From contig OY783200.1 of NCBI GenBank assembly GCA_963678675.1, forward strand, positions 25,248,190 through 25,312,189: 64,000 nucleotides of DNA. Direction: 5' to 3'. The notes under the pieces were generated by a model, which had not been told where the DNA came from, did no database searches, and saw only the letters and a list, made by a program, of their open reading frames with translations. Below, piece by piece: positions 32,901 through 47,200 of this stretch. Numbering within the stretch: position 1 is the stretch's first letter; every line of letters starts with the position of its first letter. Position numbers and translations under genes: made by a program. This DNA is from Xiphydria camelus. Lineage: Eukaryota > Arthropoda > Insecta > Hymenoptera > Xiphydriidae.

Positions 32901-35900
32901 GGATGTTTCGAGAGCCGAGTCCTACAGAAGAGGAAGGATCGAGGGGATGGAAAATAGGCAGGAGGAACAATCAGCGATCCCTCGACGAGATGCTCTGTGG
33001 TCCCAGAAGAATCAACTCGAAAATAAACGCTTCAGACGGCGACGAAGATCGCGCCACCTCTTTCGAAAGTCAAGTGGGACAGGGACGCGCGAGGGATGAG
33101 AGAGAGAGAGAGAGAAGGGGGAAGAAGACAACGTTAACGAGCTTTTCGCTTATCCGACGAAGCGTGACGGGCGACTCTGCGGTTGAGCCACCTTCTCACG
33201 ACCGCCATTTTGGTATACGGAATTCCAACCCACCCTCTTCAACCCCCTCACCTCCTCCACCCTTACTTTCCGCCGATAATCTTAACCGGAGAGGGGGCGG
33301 CGGCGGCGGCGGCGGCGGCGGCGAAGTTTGGCAAATTTGAAACCTTCCCGACTGCTGGGCGTCAAGCTCACCCCTATCCCGCCTTCCCGCCTCTTTCGGT
33401 ATAACGAGCCGAGTTCCTCCTCCTCCTCCTCCTCCTCCTCCTCCTCCTCCTCCTCCTTCGCCACCGGCGCTCTCTCCTCCCGTCCTTCCGCCACTGCCAA
33501 TTAGCACATTTTCAATATAATGCAACGACCTGCATTCGACCTGTGCGGCGGTTACCACCACCGCGCGTAATTATATGGCGCACAATGTAACGCATACAGG
33601 ACTTTACGGGGGTATGAGTGGGTACAAGTGGCGTAGCACACTCCTCCTAGCCCCGGGGTGTACGGTGGGCAACAAGGAGCGGCGGCGCTCAAAGGAGCGC
33701 GGTCCTCGCATCGCCTTTCAAGGAACACCGCGCGCGTGTACCCACGTATACGGATATTTCTCCGGGTAGGGGCGAAACGGAAGGGCGCGTGTACGTGCGA
33801 TCGAAGCGGTCGCCTTTCACGTACGGCGCGATCGTTGTGGGTACCTATTGCACTTCTCCCGGGCACGCTGCGCACGCGCGTTGGACGATTGAGACGGTCT
33901 AAGCCTAAGAAGAAATGTGCATACGAGTACATACGTATGTATCAAGGTCCTATCAAGGTGCGCCCCGATATACATATGTATGAACACGAGAGTAGCAATG
34001 GTTGTGCCCGCTCATCAGGCGCGGCCAGAGTTATTTCTTCCACGCGTGCATCGGACGTCGTTGCGAGCATCCCGGGTGGTCATTCTTCACGTTCCGACAT
34101 CCGGGACGGTGCGAAAGCACCGTTCTTTCCCTCTTTTGTACTGTCGTACGCGCGAAGGAGAAGCGCGAGAAAAACAACCGATGCACTGCACCAGCTGCAG
34201 CATCGGCCACCACCGCGGCTGCACTTCAACGGACGATGACAAATAGATCCGAGGCGCGAGAAGTCGTGCCGCGCAACCAGTTAGATGATCCTCTTTTTCT
34301 TCGAGAAAAAAAAGCTCCCGTATTAGGCTTAACTCACACGGTGCGACCTCACTGCGACAGCAGTGCGACAGAACTGACGCACGCTGTCGCAGGAATCGAC
34401 GACTTTCCTGCGACAGTTTTGTCCCACCGCGTGAGCAGATGCGCGGCAAACTAACACAACGACACCGCCACTGTAGATGTCATACAGAGACAAGCGCGAG
34501 GTGCGTGTCGCAGGGAAGTCGCACCGTGTGAGTGCTTCGCTGCGTCCCCATGCTGATTTGCCGCGTGCGACGTACTCTCGACCGAGTGCGACCGAGTGCG
34601 TCAGTTTTGTCGCAGTGAAGTCGCACCGTGTGAGTTAAGCCTTACGGAGTAGTTAGTGAAATAACAAGTGGAATGGTCTCGGGTGGAAAATTGACCCTCG
34701 ACGGATAAGGATCATCGACGGTCGTGGACGGACGCTTCAATGATCCCTTTTGTTTCAGGTACGGCGACATGGTGCCCGAAACGATCGCCGGTAAGATCGT
34801 CGGTGGCGTCTGTTCGCTGAGCGGGGTGCTGGTGATAGCCCTCCCGGTGCCCGTCATCGTCAGCAACTTCAGTCGTATCTACCACCAGAATCAGCGCGCC
34901 GACAAGAGGAAAGCGCAGAGGGTAAGTCGGCGCTTTTCCGCTTCGATCTTTTTCCTTCGCCGGCCCTCGAGATGGGGCGCCGCGCGTGATTTATCACGCC
35001 ACCCCCTTGAAAACTACATCGTGGGTCGGATGGGCGCACTCGCGCGCGCGGTTCGGCCACAAAGACTGGTAGCATTTGCTTTCCGGAGAAGAATTGAGCA
35101 GGGTGAGCGATGAGGAGGGGATGTCATGCGGTGCGACGCTTCCTTCTCGGGCTGGTAAATTTACGAAGATGCACTTCCAAGGCGAGCAGTGCATCGGCCG
35201 TATCATGCGTTTTCTCATCTACGCTGCGGACTCTGATGAACGTGCAGGCGTTTGAACTGGGAAATTTATTTGAAATTGGCCAATTCTTCTCTCTCAGGTT
35301 TCGCTTCTTCGTATTTGGCTTGAAAATTGCTGGACATTTTTCCATACTCGAGTAAAAGGTTGAATGCCGATTTGATGAAAATGTTATAAAAAATAGATCA
35401 CTTTCGATGTGATCCAAAAATGATCCGAATAATGAGAAGATCACCTTGATCCATTTCTTCGTCACATTTTATTCCCATATTGATCTCAAAAATGTAAGTA
35501 CTTTGATCCTCTGAGGTTAATTATTCTTCGTAAATTTTTAATTCAATTTTGATGAAACTGGGCCGATCTTCTTGAAATCCATTTCATCGAATGGTGCATC
35601 GAGTGAAGACGAATTGCCCGCTTGCTCGCTTGCTCTCAAGTACCGCTGTCGCTAAATCCTGGCAGCTCGTATCATTTGTCGGCAGAATTGACATGCGGCG
35701 GACGCCGCGAAAAGATAAATTCATCTCGCCGTGCGACGCGGTTATATTGTACAATTCCTTGACGCCCAACGTCGTTGTTGTATACGTAGATCGATCCACG
35801 TAGGCGAGACGCGCAGTGTTTCAGCGTCGACCAAGTTAGAGAGAGAGAGTCGTCCCGCTCTAATCTGGTATCCATCTATTATCTGACTAACCCATTTTAG

Positions 35901-38003
35901 AGTTGCTCGTTAGAATCGAAGGGGTGCTACAATTTCTGATAATTTCCAGTGCTCCGAGAGCGAATGATTCAAAGTGCATCAACGTCGATCTGTACGCGTT
36001 GCCTTGGGCTCGACCACCTCGGTATCCGTCATCCGATCCATACTTTCCGGCGACTGTCAAAAAATAAGCGCGCTGTCATCCGTTCCATACGTCTTCTCAC
36101 TTCTGACCAATAATTCAACGTGTACTCGCATCGATCTATGTATAACGGGAAGATGTAATATTTCATCGCCCGTAATATCGGCGCTGTTCCGCTCACCCGG
36201 TATCTGTTATCCGACCACCCCTTCTGGCGAACGTCAGAAATAAACGCGGCACCCGTCGCTGATAGCTGCTCGTCGTCTCCGGGTTGAGGAGCCGTCCGAC
36301 GGTCGACCACCGACACCTCGAAGCGATCGTCTGAAATAAACGCTACATCTTCTCTCGCGTATTTTCATCTCTGGCGAAAGGCGGTTCGAAGTGTACGAGT
36401 ATGTATTCGCGTTGATCCGCATTTGGAACGCGTGTATCTCATCGCTGACATATCGGTGCAGTCCTGTCATCTATCGCGTTCCTCGAGAACAGTTCGAAGT
36501 ACCCCGTGCAGGATTGCCGATATACGGATAAACTTCACCCCGACTATCTACGTTCCTTCGTGGACCGCGTGTGGATCGACGTGCGTCAACTACGATTAAC
36601 GATCGTCGGAGTTTAACAAACAACCGCCGTATCTGCTGGGCGAGTTGTCCGAGTCTCGGGTAAACTTTATGTCTGACTCGACAGACGAAAAAACGACCGT
36701 CGCAGTCAGCGAACGCGTCCTCCCGTCGAAAGATTCAGACCTCCCGTTTCATCTCGTTTCACCTCCAGAGCTTCGCACCTTGGCTTCAACGCCCCCGTTG
36801 CTCTACTCTGTTACGCTGCACCGCGCCTTCCCCCAACGGCTTAGTTTATAGAGGGAAGGCGACGTCCGTGATTATTAAAGTCCCGCATCCTCCCGCCCCC
36901 GAACACCTCCAGCGCGACAACGGGAGGTGCGATGGTGGGAGGCTGTAAACGATGCAGAATCCCGCGGCCTGATCTCCCGGGAAGCGGCGCGAAACGGCCT
37001 TGGCGGTGGTCCAGCATCGGCGTTCGCTTCGTCACCTCTTCCGCGACCATCCTTCCCCCCCCCCCCCCCCCCCCGGGAATTTCGCACATGCAAATTCACC
37101 TCTGTCGCAGTTTTCCGCAGGCCGCACGCGTCCCGAAACTTGTCTGCTCCGATCGGTCGCGTTTCGAAATAATCGCCTTCAAAGCTGAATGGAAACCGGG
37201 GCGTTTATCCAGCTTCCACCCTACCCCTCTTTCGACGGGGGAAACGTCGGAGACCATCGATTACCATGGCAAAATGCACCCAACGAAGTCTTCCCGATAT
37301 AATATCCGCGCGTGTACCCATTTCGAGTCTCTTACCCTCGATGGTAGTTTATAATTTGCACCGTGAAAGACGTCCCCGTATTTGCGCTCGACAGTTTTAC
37401 CAAAAATTCTCAGATTCCATCACCAAATGAAAACGATACGATCGCGGCGTCGGTGTACCTCGATAAATATAGCCCCACACTCAAAAAAATTTGGCCGCAA
37501 CTAGAAAATTATAGTAATTGCAGTGATAATTTTCTTCGCCATAGCAAGAAGCCTCGCTACGCTAGCAATATTTTTCTAGTTGTATCTGAGGCAACCAGAA
37601 ATATAGCTGGATTAGCTAAATACTTTTTTCAGTGCATTGGTGTAAACAAGCGAAATTTCGTAATCGTAAGCGCGGCTCGATAACCGCGAGGCTTATTAGC
37701 CGAACAAATTCCAGGCATTAAGGAGGGATGGAGGGGAGGAGATTCCACCGTTATGGCACACGGCGCGAAGTACGAACGAAGAAGTTAATATCGGAAACAT
37801 CCGCCGGGTCGGGGCGTTTATTTATAGAAGCGCGGAGTAATCATTTTTATGAATCGCACTTCGAAGTTCGTCCGGTGGAAGTGTGTGGGTCGAGTGAGTT
37901 CGCGCGTCAGATTATGATTCACCGTCGTAATTGCGCTCCTCCTTCGCGATTTCTCACTGATAATTCTTATTTCGGCTCTTCTCTTCGTACCTATACCTAC
38001 TTA

Positions 38004-38072
<69 letters not shown>

Positions 38073-38199
38073 CTTTCCACCCTTTCTTCTCTTCTTTCTA
38101 CTTGGTAGCCATTCTTGAAATGGACCCTCGACTCGTTTCTCCTTTGTCGGGTCGCGGGAAGATGAAAATCGCCCCTCGGGCATTGCGAGAAAAAGAGAA

Positions 38200-38269
<70 letters not shown>

Positions 38270-41200
38270 AGGTCTACCCGGGCCACGCCGTAGTTCTTAA
38301 ACATTCATTTGTCCCGCGCCGTTTCAAAGCTTTGAAAGAAAATTCCAATATCCCGCGTTTCGCGGACGAGTTCGAGGATCTTCCAGCCCGCGGCAGAGTG
38401 GCGTGGGCACTCCGCATCCTCCTCCTGGACCGCATGATACGGGGTTCTTAAACGCGAGATTAAGAAGAATTATTTATACGGCGCGTTCCGCTGCGTAAAC
38501 CCCCGCTTTACGCGTGATTCGAGCTTTTTGGAACGCTCGACTCAAAGGTCTCATTCATTCCGCCTGAGAAACAATATTTACATCATATATATTTCACCTC
38601 TGAATAAAATCATACCTGATCATGTGCAAACCGTTGCAGTTCTTACACGCCAGCGTGGATGGTTGCCTATCGGTAGGCGCACCCCGTCCGCCATTATTTC
38701 CTGTAATTGCATCGTAATACCGGCAATCAAGATCCGCGAGCAAAATGGAACCATTAGTCCGAGAAACATTGGAAATCTGATTAATGGTTAGAGTGGCGGG
38801 TGCTCTGATACAGTTTCAATACGCATCGTCGCTTTTTCAAATAATCAAAGAGATAAACAAAAGCAACATCATTTGTCTGGTATCTCGGCTTTCGGAATTA
38901 CCACGAAATTACGGGAAACCATGGCGGACGGAGTGCGCCTACCGATAGGCAACCAGCTATGCTGGCTTGTAAATTCTGCAATAACTTGCATACGATCAGG
39001 TATGATTTCATATGTAGGTATATCCAAATCTAAGTAAAGTTGAAAGCTTTGGATCTGATTACGTCAATTCTATTTAGAGAGTTTTCCATATATTTACATA
39101 TCTACATATATTCCGATAAAGGAAAATTTTGAATCCTATTATATCCAAATGTGTACGTCATCATGTATGATTGTGTACGTACGCACGCACATACATACAT
39201 ATGTATGTATGTATGAGAGCACCCTCGGCTCCTCGCTAGCACTAACTCAAGCTTGGTTTCGTCATTGGTCCCACGAAACGCGGATTCGCAACAAGTTCGA
39301 ACGTACCTCACCCCCGTTATCCGACGTGCTGACGACTCGCCACCACAACCCGTCGCATCGCAGATCGAAGAAGACGGCAGACCGCTTCGCTGTCGCGGCG
39401 TAAGCGAGCCAGCTGAGCCTCTTACGCCACCTTGCTTATGGTTTTTCCGACACCAGCACAGCGGAAGCCTCTCTGGAGTAATCTCGTATAGCGCATCGAC
39501 CTGACCGAGCTTAATCGTAATCAAAGATGGATCATTCTCGATGTTGTCCAAGAATGATCCAAAGAGTAATAATACTGTAATCCCAGCGCGGTTCATCATC
39601 TGCCCTACTTGTATCCATTACCGATCAAGTTTTCATCTATTTTTCATTTGAAAATGAAAATAACCATTTTAAATTGATTAAACATCATTTAAATATCACT
39701 TTCAAATTGGAAGAAGATCGAAGTGTGATCGAAAGTGAGTACAAATGAGATCAAAAATGTGTCGCATCGAGAATGACATATCGTTGGTCACGTTTTCATC
39801 AAATTAGCGTCCAATTTTTTAACTCGGGAAATCTAATGGTAAAATTCAGTTCGAAATAACAATTTGCTCTGACCCCGACGAGCGGACGGACGAATTTCAT
39901 TGAAAAATTTAGCTATCCGCCGCCGCCGCCGCCGCCGCCACCCGTCCAAGGATAGCGGGAAATCGATATGGAATATCCTTCCCATCTATTTCTTACTTCT
40001 TCGTCACCTCCTCCTTCCCCCGCCGACTGAAAGCTTGGATTAAAGTGTCTCGCCGTGACGTATCCGTAATTAGCTCTGCTTTTAATGCTAATCATCGAGG
40101 AAGAGGATGGTGCCGTTCCCGGAGAATTCCCGGGCGTCTCCTTCCAGGACCTGATTCCAACGGGAGGGGAGGAGTGGGGGACGGATCCCTCGCAATTAAT
40201 TAGAAACTACATCGGCCGGAATCACACGTGCAGCCGACACGCCCTGCAAATACCCGCTGCCGGTAGTACTTCAAGGGCTCCAATACATCTGGGTCCTACG
40301 TAAATTCCATGATTCGAGGTTAAACAAGGAGTGTGGAAAGATTGAGGCGTCCCGGGGGTAATTCATCAACTCGGCCTTTAACGCTGATCGCTCGGCTAGG
40401 TGAAGGTAACTTTCCCCTGGGGGGACTCCCCGAGCTTCCTTCGACCTGGTTTTGATCCACGAAGACGCGTGGCGCGTTTCCCCGATTGATCGAAAGTCAT
40501 TTCATCCGGAAGTGTGTACGACCGCTGCATCCTTTGTTTGCAGTCATACGAGAACCTGATCCGATGGCGCGTCAAAGAACTAGATAAACTTGAGAAGAGA
40601 GGAAGAAGCACAAGGGAGGAATCAATGCACTCGAGTGTTTCGAATCCCGTGCTTCCAGGTCCCGCGTGAATTCTCGAAGCGAAGTGAGTACCGACTCGAC
40701 CTCGTGTTCCTCGGACGGACCAAAAGCTCGGATCAGAGTGTCGTAACGCGGGGGGAAGAGCCGAGAGGGCTGTGCGACGCACATGGCATTCGTCGGCTGC
40801 GCTTTTCGTGTCAATCGACAATGGAGAGGGAGCCGCGACCCGTCGAGAGCCCAGCTGGTGCTCGGTCCGCGCGCCCAGCCCAACCCAGCCCGGCCTAGCC
40901 CAGCCGGAGAACGCGACTCTACCTACGTGCCGCGAATTCGCTGCCGCCGGGACGCCAATCTCCGTTGCGCGGTGGAAAATCCGCTGTCCGGATCGATCGA
41001 CGGATACGTGCTCGCGCGTGGCTCGCATTCCGCGATACATCGACCGCGTCGCGACTTCTCGCTGCGAGTTTTATCAGCGTATAAATCGCCAGGAATAACG
41101 GTGGCATTGCGAAGCGATTGGCCGCTAATCGTGTCGGTTATCATCCGTGTAGGAATTGACGCTTGGACCTGCATCGGGCCGGTACCGGCAGACGACACTG

Positions 41201-44200
41201 GATATCAGTCCGACGGTGTCAGCCAAAACTGGCCCGATCACCTTAACGATCACATCGGCATCGATACTGGGGCATTACCGATCAGATCGAGATTCATTGC
41301 CAACATTGGCTCGATATTTTCCGTCAATGTTCGACCGATTTTTCTGCCCAATCGCGTTCCACCGACGCTCGCCAATAATGTTAGCTCAACATTGGCTCAG
41401 TCAGTTGTCTTGCCAGAGTGTCGGGTCGTTGTACTTGTCCCACGGAGCACAGGTACTCATTCCTTTGCCGCTGCGGCATAGCTGCAGAAATTCCATTCTA
41501 CCGATAATTCTCGATTCTCGTGAACTGAGAACCGGGATTCGAAACCAACGCGAACCTCCTGACGAACGTCTCGTCACAAAACTTGGATTAATTTACGATA
41601 TACCGCAAGCTCGCGTCGGCGCGGCGCGGCGCGGCGATCGCCCGATAATTAGGTACAGCTAATTCGCGCGCTTATACGTATTTCACGCGCTGATACCGCC
41701 TCCCCGTGAAACGACGGTCGCTGCCATTACGGGCCGAGAGGGTGCCGGGGCCGCCCTTCCACGCTGAAATGCCGGGGCTCGCGACTAATGGAAAATCGAT
41801 CGCATCGATCGACGTGTAAGGGTGAGGAGGCGCCTGGGGTTTATACGTATGATTGTTGCGATGGGAGGGAGTTGTTCGCGGGATGCCAATGGGGTTTGTC
41901 GAGGTCCACATCTGGCGCGGGTGTCTATTTTTTAATCGGAATTAGAGAGTGACGTACCGCGCGGATACGGTCGATTGCAATGCGTCGCGCAACTCTGCTC
42001 GTCGGTTCCGGTGGGATATCCGTGTGTCGTTAATTAATCGGCGATAATCAGCAAGACGTGCCCGACTCACGCGGGACCGATTTCGCGTCTGGCCTCTCCG
42101 GTGCCTCCCGAAGAGGATGTCTGGTATGGATGTCCGCGATGGTTTGACGGATACACTGAAAAAAGTATTTAGCTAATCCAGCTATATTTCTGGCTGCCTC
42201 AGACACAACTAGAAAAATATTACTAGCGTAGCAAGAATTCTTGCTATTGCGAAGAAAATTATCACACTTTGCAGTTACTATAATTTTCTAGTTGTGGCCA
42301 CATTTTTTTAAGTGTACAGAGATAATTTTTAATTGGAGAACGAAATTACGGAAAAGTTCCTACATTTCCGTGACGATGCTTCGTAAAATGACTTTTGGCA
42401 ATCTCGCGCCCATCCGCTGCAAAAAAGAGAAAGACGTCGACAGACTTCCATTCTTCGAGGAATATTTTCCCATTAATAATTTCAATCGATCCGCGAGAGA
42501 AGGCGCCGCGAGAAGCGGCGAGTAAAGGCCGAGACAGACATGGCCGCACCGCGCCCGCAGCGACTGTTGGCCGTGTGTCGGTCAACTGTCGGTGACGGCG
42601 ACGCGAAAAGCCGGTGCCCACATAGCCGCGCCGCGCCCGCACCGTGTTTTTGGCCGTGTATTGGAGGTGCGTCGTACGTACACAACGAAACAGAACCGAC
42701 TAGTCCCTACCTAACCGCGCCGACAGCACCGCACCGAGCCCGCACCGTGCCTGACTAGTTTCGTTTACTTTTTGACGGGCGCGGTGCGGTCTCGAGAGTT
42801 AACTTTCGAGTGCAAAGGGTTAATAAAATAATTAAATCTATATTTTTATTTTTATAAATGAAATAATCAATTAATTACACTTTTTACATATATGACTGGT
42901 TTCTCTTTCATGCATTTTCCGCAGACAAATTTTTTAAAAATTATGCAAGTTGAGTGGTTTTATTATCCGTGTACCTACAATCTTATTTGGCATTTCCTTC
43001 GTGATTGGGAATTATTGCTTGGGCTGCTTGATGTTCCTTCTTGTAGGTTTTCCTTTTCTTCTTCAAGGAATTCGTAATACTCTGTGACGAGTTCATCTGC
43101 AATTATCTGCACTTCAATTATTAAAATATTTACACAGTTTTCTAAATTTATTGCTGGAATTTTTTAATTCTAGTTAACTTTAAAACCAATTATTTCAGAC
43201 TTACCAAAAATTCACTTAAACCCTTTTACTTCCAGGCCCCTCAATTGTAACGGGAAACGCTGTCTTGGTATCTTTATTTCAGTTGTTGCCTGATAGAGTA
43301 TCCATGCATTGATTTCAGCGAAATCCAGGATATTGAAAAATACGTATACAGGCTATCTATTGCATTTTGAGTTTACGCTATATTTTCGCGCCATTTGGTG
43401 AACCATATCGACGCGAAATTTAGTCTTATTATAATAACTAATTGTTTCGGGTATTAGCTTTCTATTATTTTTGGTTTTTACAAATGTAAAATAAAATGAG
43501 TAAGTAGGAACAGGAGTAAAAGGAACAGTAAATAAAATGAGATCATTTATTTTATGGCATTATATTATACATACGTTAAATTGTACATACTTACTTAGAT
43601 CCGGGAAAGTTCCTCATTGTCACGGGGTCGAAAAGCGACCAGTACGTTCGAAAACCTCCGAGCGACCGGAACAGCTCGCAAATAAAGTTAATGCATTGTT
43701 TGTTTTCCCTTACAAATTGGTGAAATTGTATTCATTCTAAACCCACCACACAAGATTAATTTGGCGCGTATAGTCCGTCGCGCAAAGACGGAACATTGTT
43801 TATTAGAATAGGTATTGCGGGAAACGGCTTATTTCGATCCGTCCGTTAATTAATTATTTCCGGAAAAGGGGTACGACGGAACACAGACTCTAGTCTTTAT
43901 GACCGTCCCGTCGTTTGACAGAAAGGATCGGAAGCGACGAACCCCGTCCGCGACGGCCCCTGCCACATATGGTCCCTGCCGGGCCGTATCTTGCCGGGCC
44001 GTAGTACAGTTGTTTGTGTGTGTGTATGTACTAGCTATGCTCCCCAAACCCCGGGGGGGTAAGTACCTGACTCCGCGCATCGGGTCCCAAGATCGCCGGG
44101 GGTCTTGGCGACACGGTTTTGTCCACGCATTTATGAAAACATTATTTTATATAATACAATATATACAATATAATATATAGTAATAAAAAGGAGAAGCAAA

Positions 44201-47200
44201 GGATTTGATCCAGTCAGTATTTTGACGGGCCGAGCTATAACACCCGAAACAATTAGTTATTATAATAAGACTAAATTTGGCGTCGATATGGTTCACCAAA
44301 TGGCGCGAAAATATAGCGTGAAATCAAAATGCAATAGATGGCCTGTACACGTATTTTTCAATATCCTGGATTTCGCTGAAATCAATGCATGGATACTCCA
44401 TCAGGCAACAACTGGAATAAAGATACCAAGGCAGCGTTTCCTGTTACAATTGAGGGGCCTGGAAGTAAAAGGGTTTAAGTGCATTTTTGGTCGGTCTGAA
44501 ATAATTGACTGTAAAGTTAACTTGAATTAAAAATTCCAGCAATAAGTTTAGAAAATTGTGTAAATATTTTAATAATTGAAGTCTAGATAATTGCAGATGG
44601 ACTCGTCACAGAGTATTACGAATTCCTTGAAGAAGAAAAAGAAAACCTTCAACAAGGAACATCAAGCAGCCCAAGCAATAATTCCCAATCACGAAGAAAA
44701 TGCTAAATAAGATTGTAGATATACGGATAATAAAACCACTAAAACTTGTATAATTTGTAAAAAATTTGTCTGCGGAAAATGCATGAAAGAGAAACCAGTC
44801 ATAATATGTAAAAATTGTAATTAATTGATTATTTAATTTATAAACATAAAAATGTTTGATTATTTTATTAGAAATAAGAAATTATATTGAGAATTATTTC
44901 CTTTAATGAATTAAGAATTTTTTTCTAAAAATCAACATTTATTTCATAAGAATATGTATGGAAGCTCTTATAGGAAGAACAGATTGAAACTTCGTAGAGC
45001 CGACCGTGCCCGTCAAAAAGTAAAACGGCGCGGTGCGGGCTCGGTGCGGTGGTGTCGGCGCGGTGTCGTTGCGGTTAAGTGGGGACTAGGCGGTTCTATT
45101 CCGTTCTGTAACTTTCTCACCGTGTGATGGCCAACACTCGGTGCGGGCGCGGCGCGGGTGCGGTGCGGCTATGTCTGTCTAGGCCTTAAATCGTTCGACG
45201 GCGACCCGAGCCACGAAATTCGAAAGGTCACGCCGGGCATATCCGTCGAGGAGCTCGTTCAATTTCCATTAAAAAGGCGAAAGACAAGAAGCGTTTAATT
45301 TCGCGTCCGCCAGGGTGATTGATAACGGTAAAATTAATCACTCCCGTCCACCCGTAGCGAAAACGCGCCTTGTCCGGCCGCGTCCTCTCTTATCCTAGGT
45401 TTTTCCCGACGCAGCGAGGTTCGTTAAGTGCAGCGCTGTATAGCGACGGAGGAATGTAATAATGCATCCCCTGTTGCGCTCTTTTTTTGCGCATACCCGG
45501 GAAAGCGCGGTTGAACGAGACGCGGGACAAACGGAGTCCGCTCCTCCGAACCGTCGCGCCATTCTTTCTGGTTACGTCCGAGAATTACGAACGATCAAAC
45601 ACGGCACTTTGAAACCGACGAGGAAACCGCGATACCTAATCAGGGACCAAATCACACCCTAGCTCGCTCATTAAATGGCGCAGTCGCGAAACGGATTTGG
45701 CGTAACTCCGCTATACGTACCTACACGTTTATCGCGTACCGCGGACACCCTTTAACCGCGCGTCGTAATCCTCGCAGTTGGTTTGCAGTGTTTTCCAATT
45801 AGTGCAGACTCCGCAAATTGTTACGAAGTGCCAATTCCATTCGGCTCGGGAAAATCGTTCGAAACCGGGTGTTTCGCCTTACTCTCCCCCCCCCCTCTCT
45901 CTCTCTCTCTCTCCCCTCCCTCTAAATCTTTCCCCATCTCACGCGTTACACGTATTCGGCTGTTCGCGTTCGATTACAATTGCAAATTATCGGCTTAATC
46001 AGCGATGCCCGCATCTGACGGAATTTCTCCGACGTGAATGTCGAAGTTCTGGTAGCGCGCAAAAGTGTCGGGTCAATAATGGTCCGGTATATCGGCAACC
46101 GATGATATCTACACGTTAACAGAGCAGCTTCGGTATCGATCGTATCGTTGATTATCTTCGTTATACAACTAGTGACTCGTTCGACACTTGGAGTTTTTAT
46201 TCCGAGAAAAATAATTACTAGTGCCGAAAGAATTTTGTTCATTCAGAAACGTGATATAATTAGGACGACAAAATACTGATGAAATTTCAACTTTCCTAAA
46301 TGGACCGATCGCGGATATGGCACAGCTCCGGGTAAACCTCTGAGGCAATTTCACCGTGCTTTGTTTACACCATCGACGCTACGCGGTGCATCTGCCAAGT
46401 ATCACGGGGAGTCCGATGCATCGTAGAGACGTTTACAGCGACGATGAGAATAAGCTGAACGTCGATGAGCGCGCTCCGCACGAAAGAAAAACACAAAGGG
46501 GAAAAAGGGCGTGGTGCACGGACACGATATCCGACAGTCGGCGAATTCTAGAAAAGTTATGGAATTGTCGGGGAATTTTAGATGTCGCGGAATAGTTTCG
46601 AAATTATAATACTTCATTACTTCACATACTATTTATTTAATTACAGTGTGTATAAGATGTGGGACAAGTTTATTATCGTAGCTAGCAGATTTTTCATCAG
46701 GTCAAAATTTCCTATTTCTCCTTTCGCGTGAAAAATTGAAAGAAAATACATCCAGACGGTGAAAAATACTGGAAGAGCTCTCCAAAATGAGCAAAATGTT
46801 GGGGATGAAAGTTAAAGATGACGGAAGGAGAGTCTCAGACCGATCGGCTCCGCGCAGGAAGTCGAGAAAGCTTTCGAGCCGGAGGCGCCTCCCGGTTGTT
46901 AGCAATTTTCACCTCGTAAACGGTGTTTGAAGTCGCTGCGATGAGGCGTAGCAGGGATCCTGTTCTAAATTGGATGGCCGCGCATTCGTTTTCCGTCCGC
47001 GATACACGCGCGAGTACCTACTTACTGTTAGTGCAGGATGTCGCGCGTGACAATTTATTTTTCCGCAAATTATTTCTAATCGATCAATTTCACGTACCTA
47101 CATTTGCTCATCAGATTGATCGTTCTTCAGTTTCACGCTGATTTCGGATTGAAAGATCTGACATTTTTTTTCGCTCGTCGGCTCCCGCACAAGAGGAGCA

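Larger units (their letters stand above)
17594..34758 (+). other. Shal intron 1 (17.2 kb)
   Basis: No protein-coding gene recognised. Contents: (CG)n/(GA)n at 18290-18320, (CT)n at 20643-20707, C19 at 20158-20176, G17 at 24027-24043, (TTC)n near 24810-24838, (GA)n at 25059-25088, T30 at 25144-25173, (GA)n at 26895-26962, (CCGG)n at 27426-27443, a TATA-like site at 28086, the composite transposon cluster 31289-32621, (GGC)n at 33297-33321, (TCC)n at 33414-33456 and a TTA-flanked element just before exon 2. Confidence 0.85.
42527..45185. mobile_element. Palindromic piggyBac-derived element (two inverted C-terminal fragments)
   Basis: Ends GGCCGAGACAGACATGGCCG and, inverted, CGGCTATGTCTGTCTAGGCC. 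TTAA follows the right end (45186-45189), and the left flank has TAAA. Each arm of about 960 bp consists of a GC-rich, CACCGCACCGAGCCCGCACC-type end of about 190-260 bp and then a piggyBac C-terminal coding remnant. A spacer of roughly 740 bp (43490-44230) separates the arms. The arms look about 90-95% alike by eye in the coding parts. No transposase N-terminus or full catalytic core is present, so it is non-autonomous. Confidence 0.85.
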
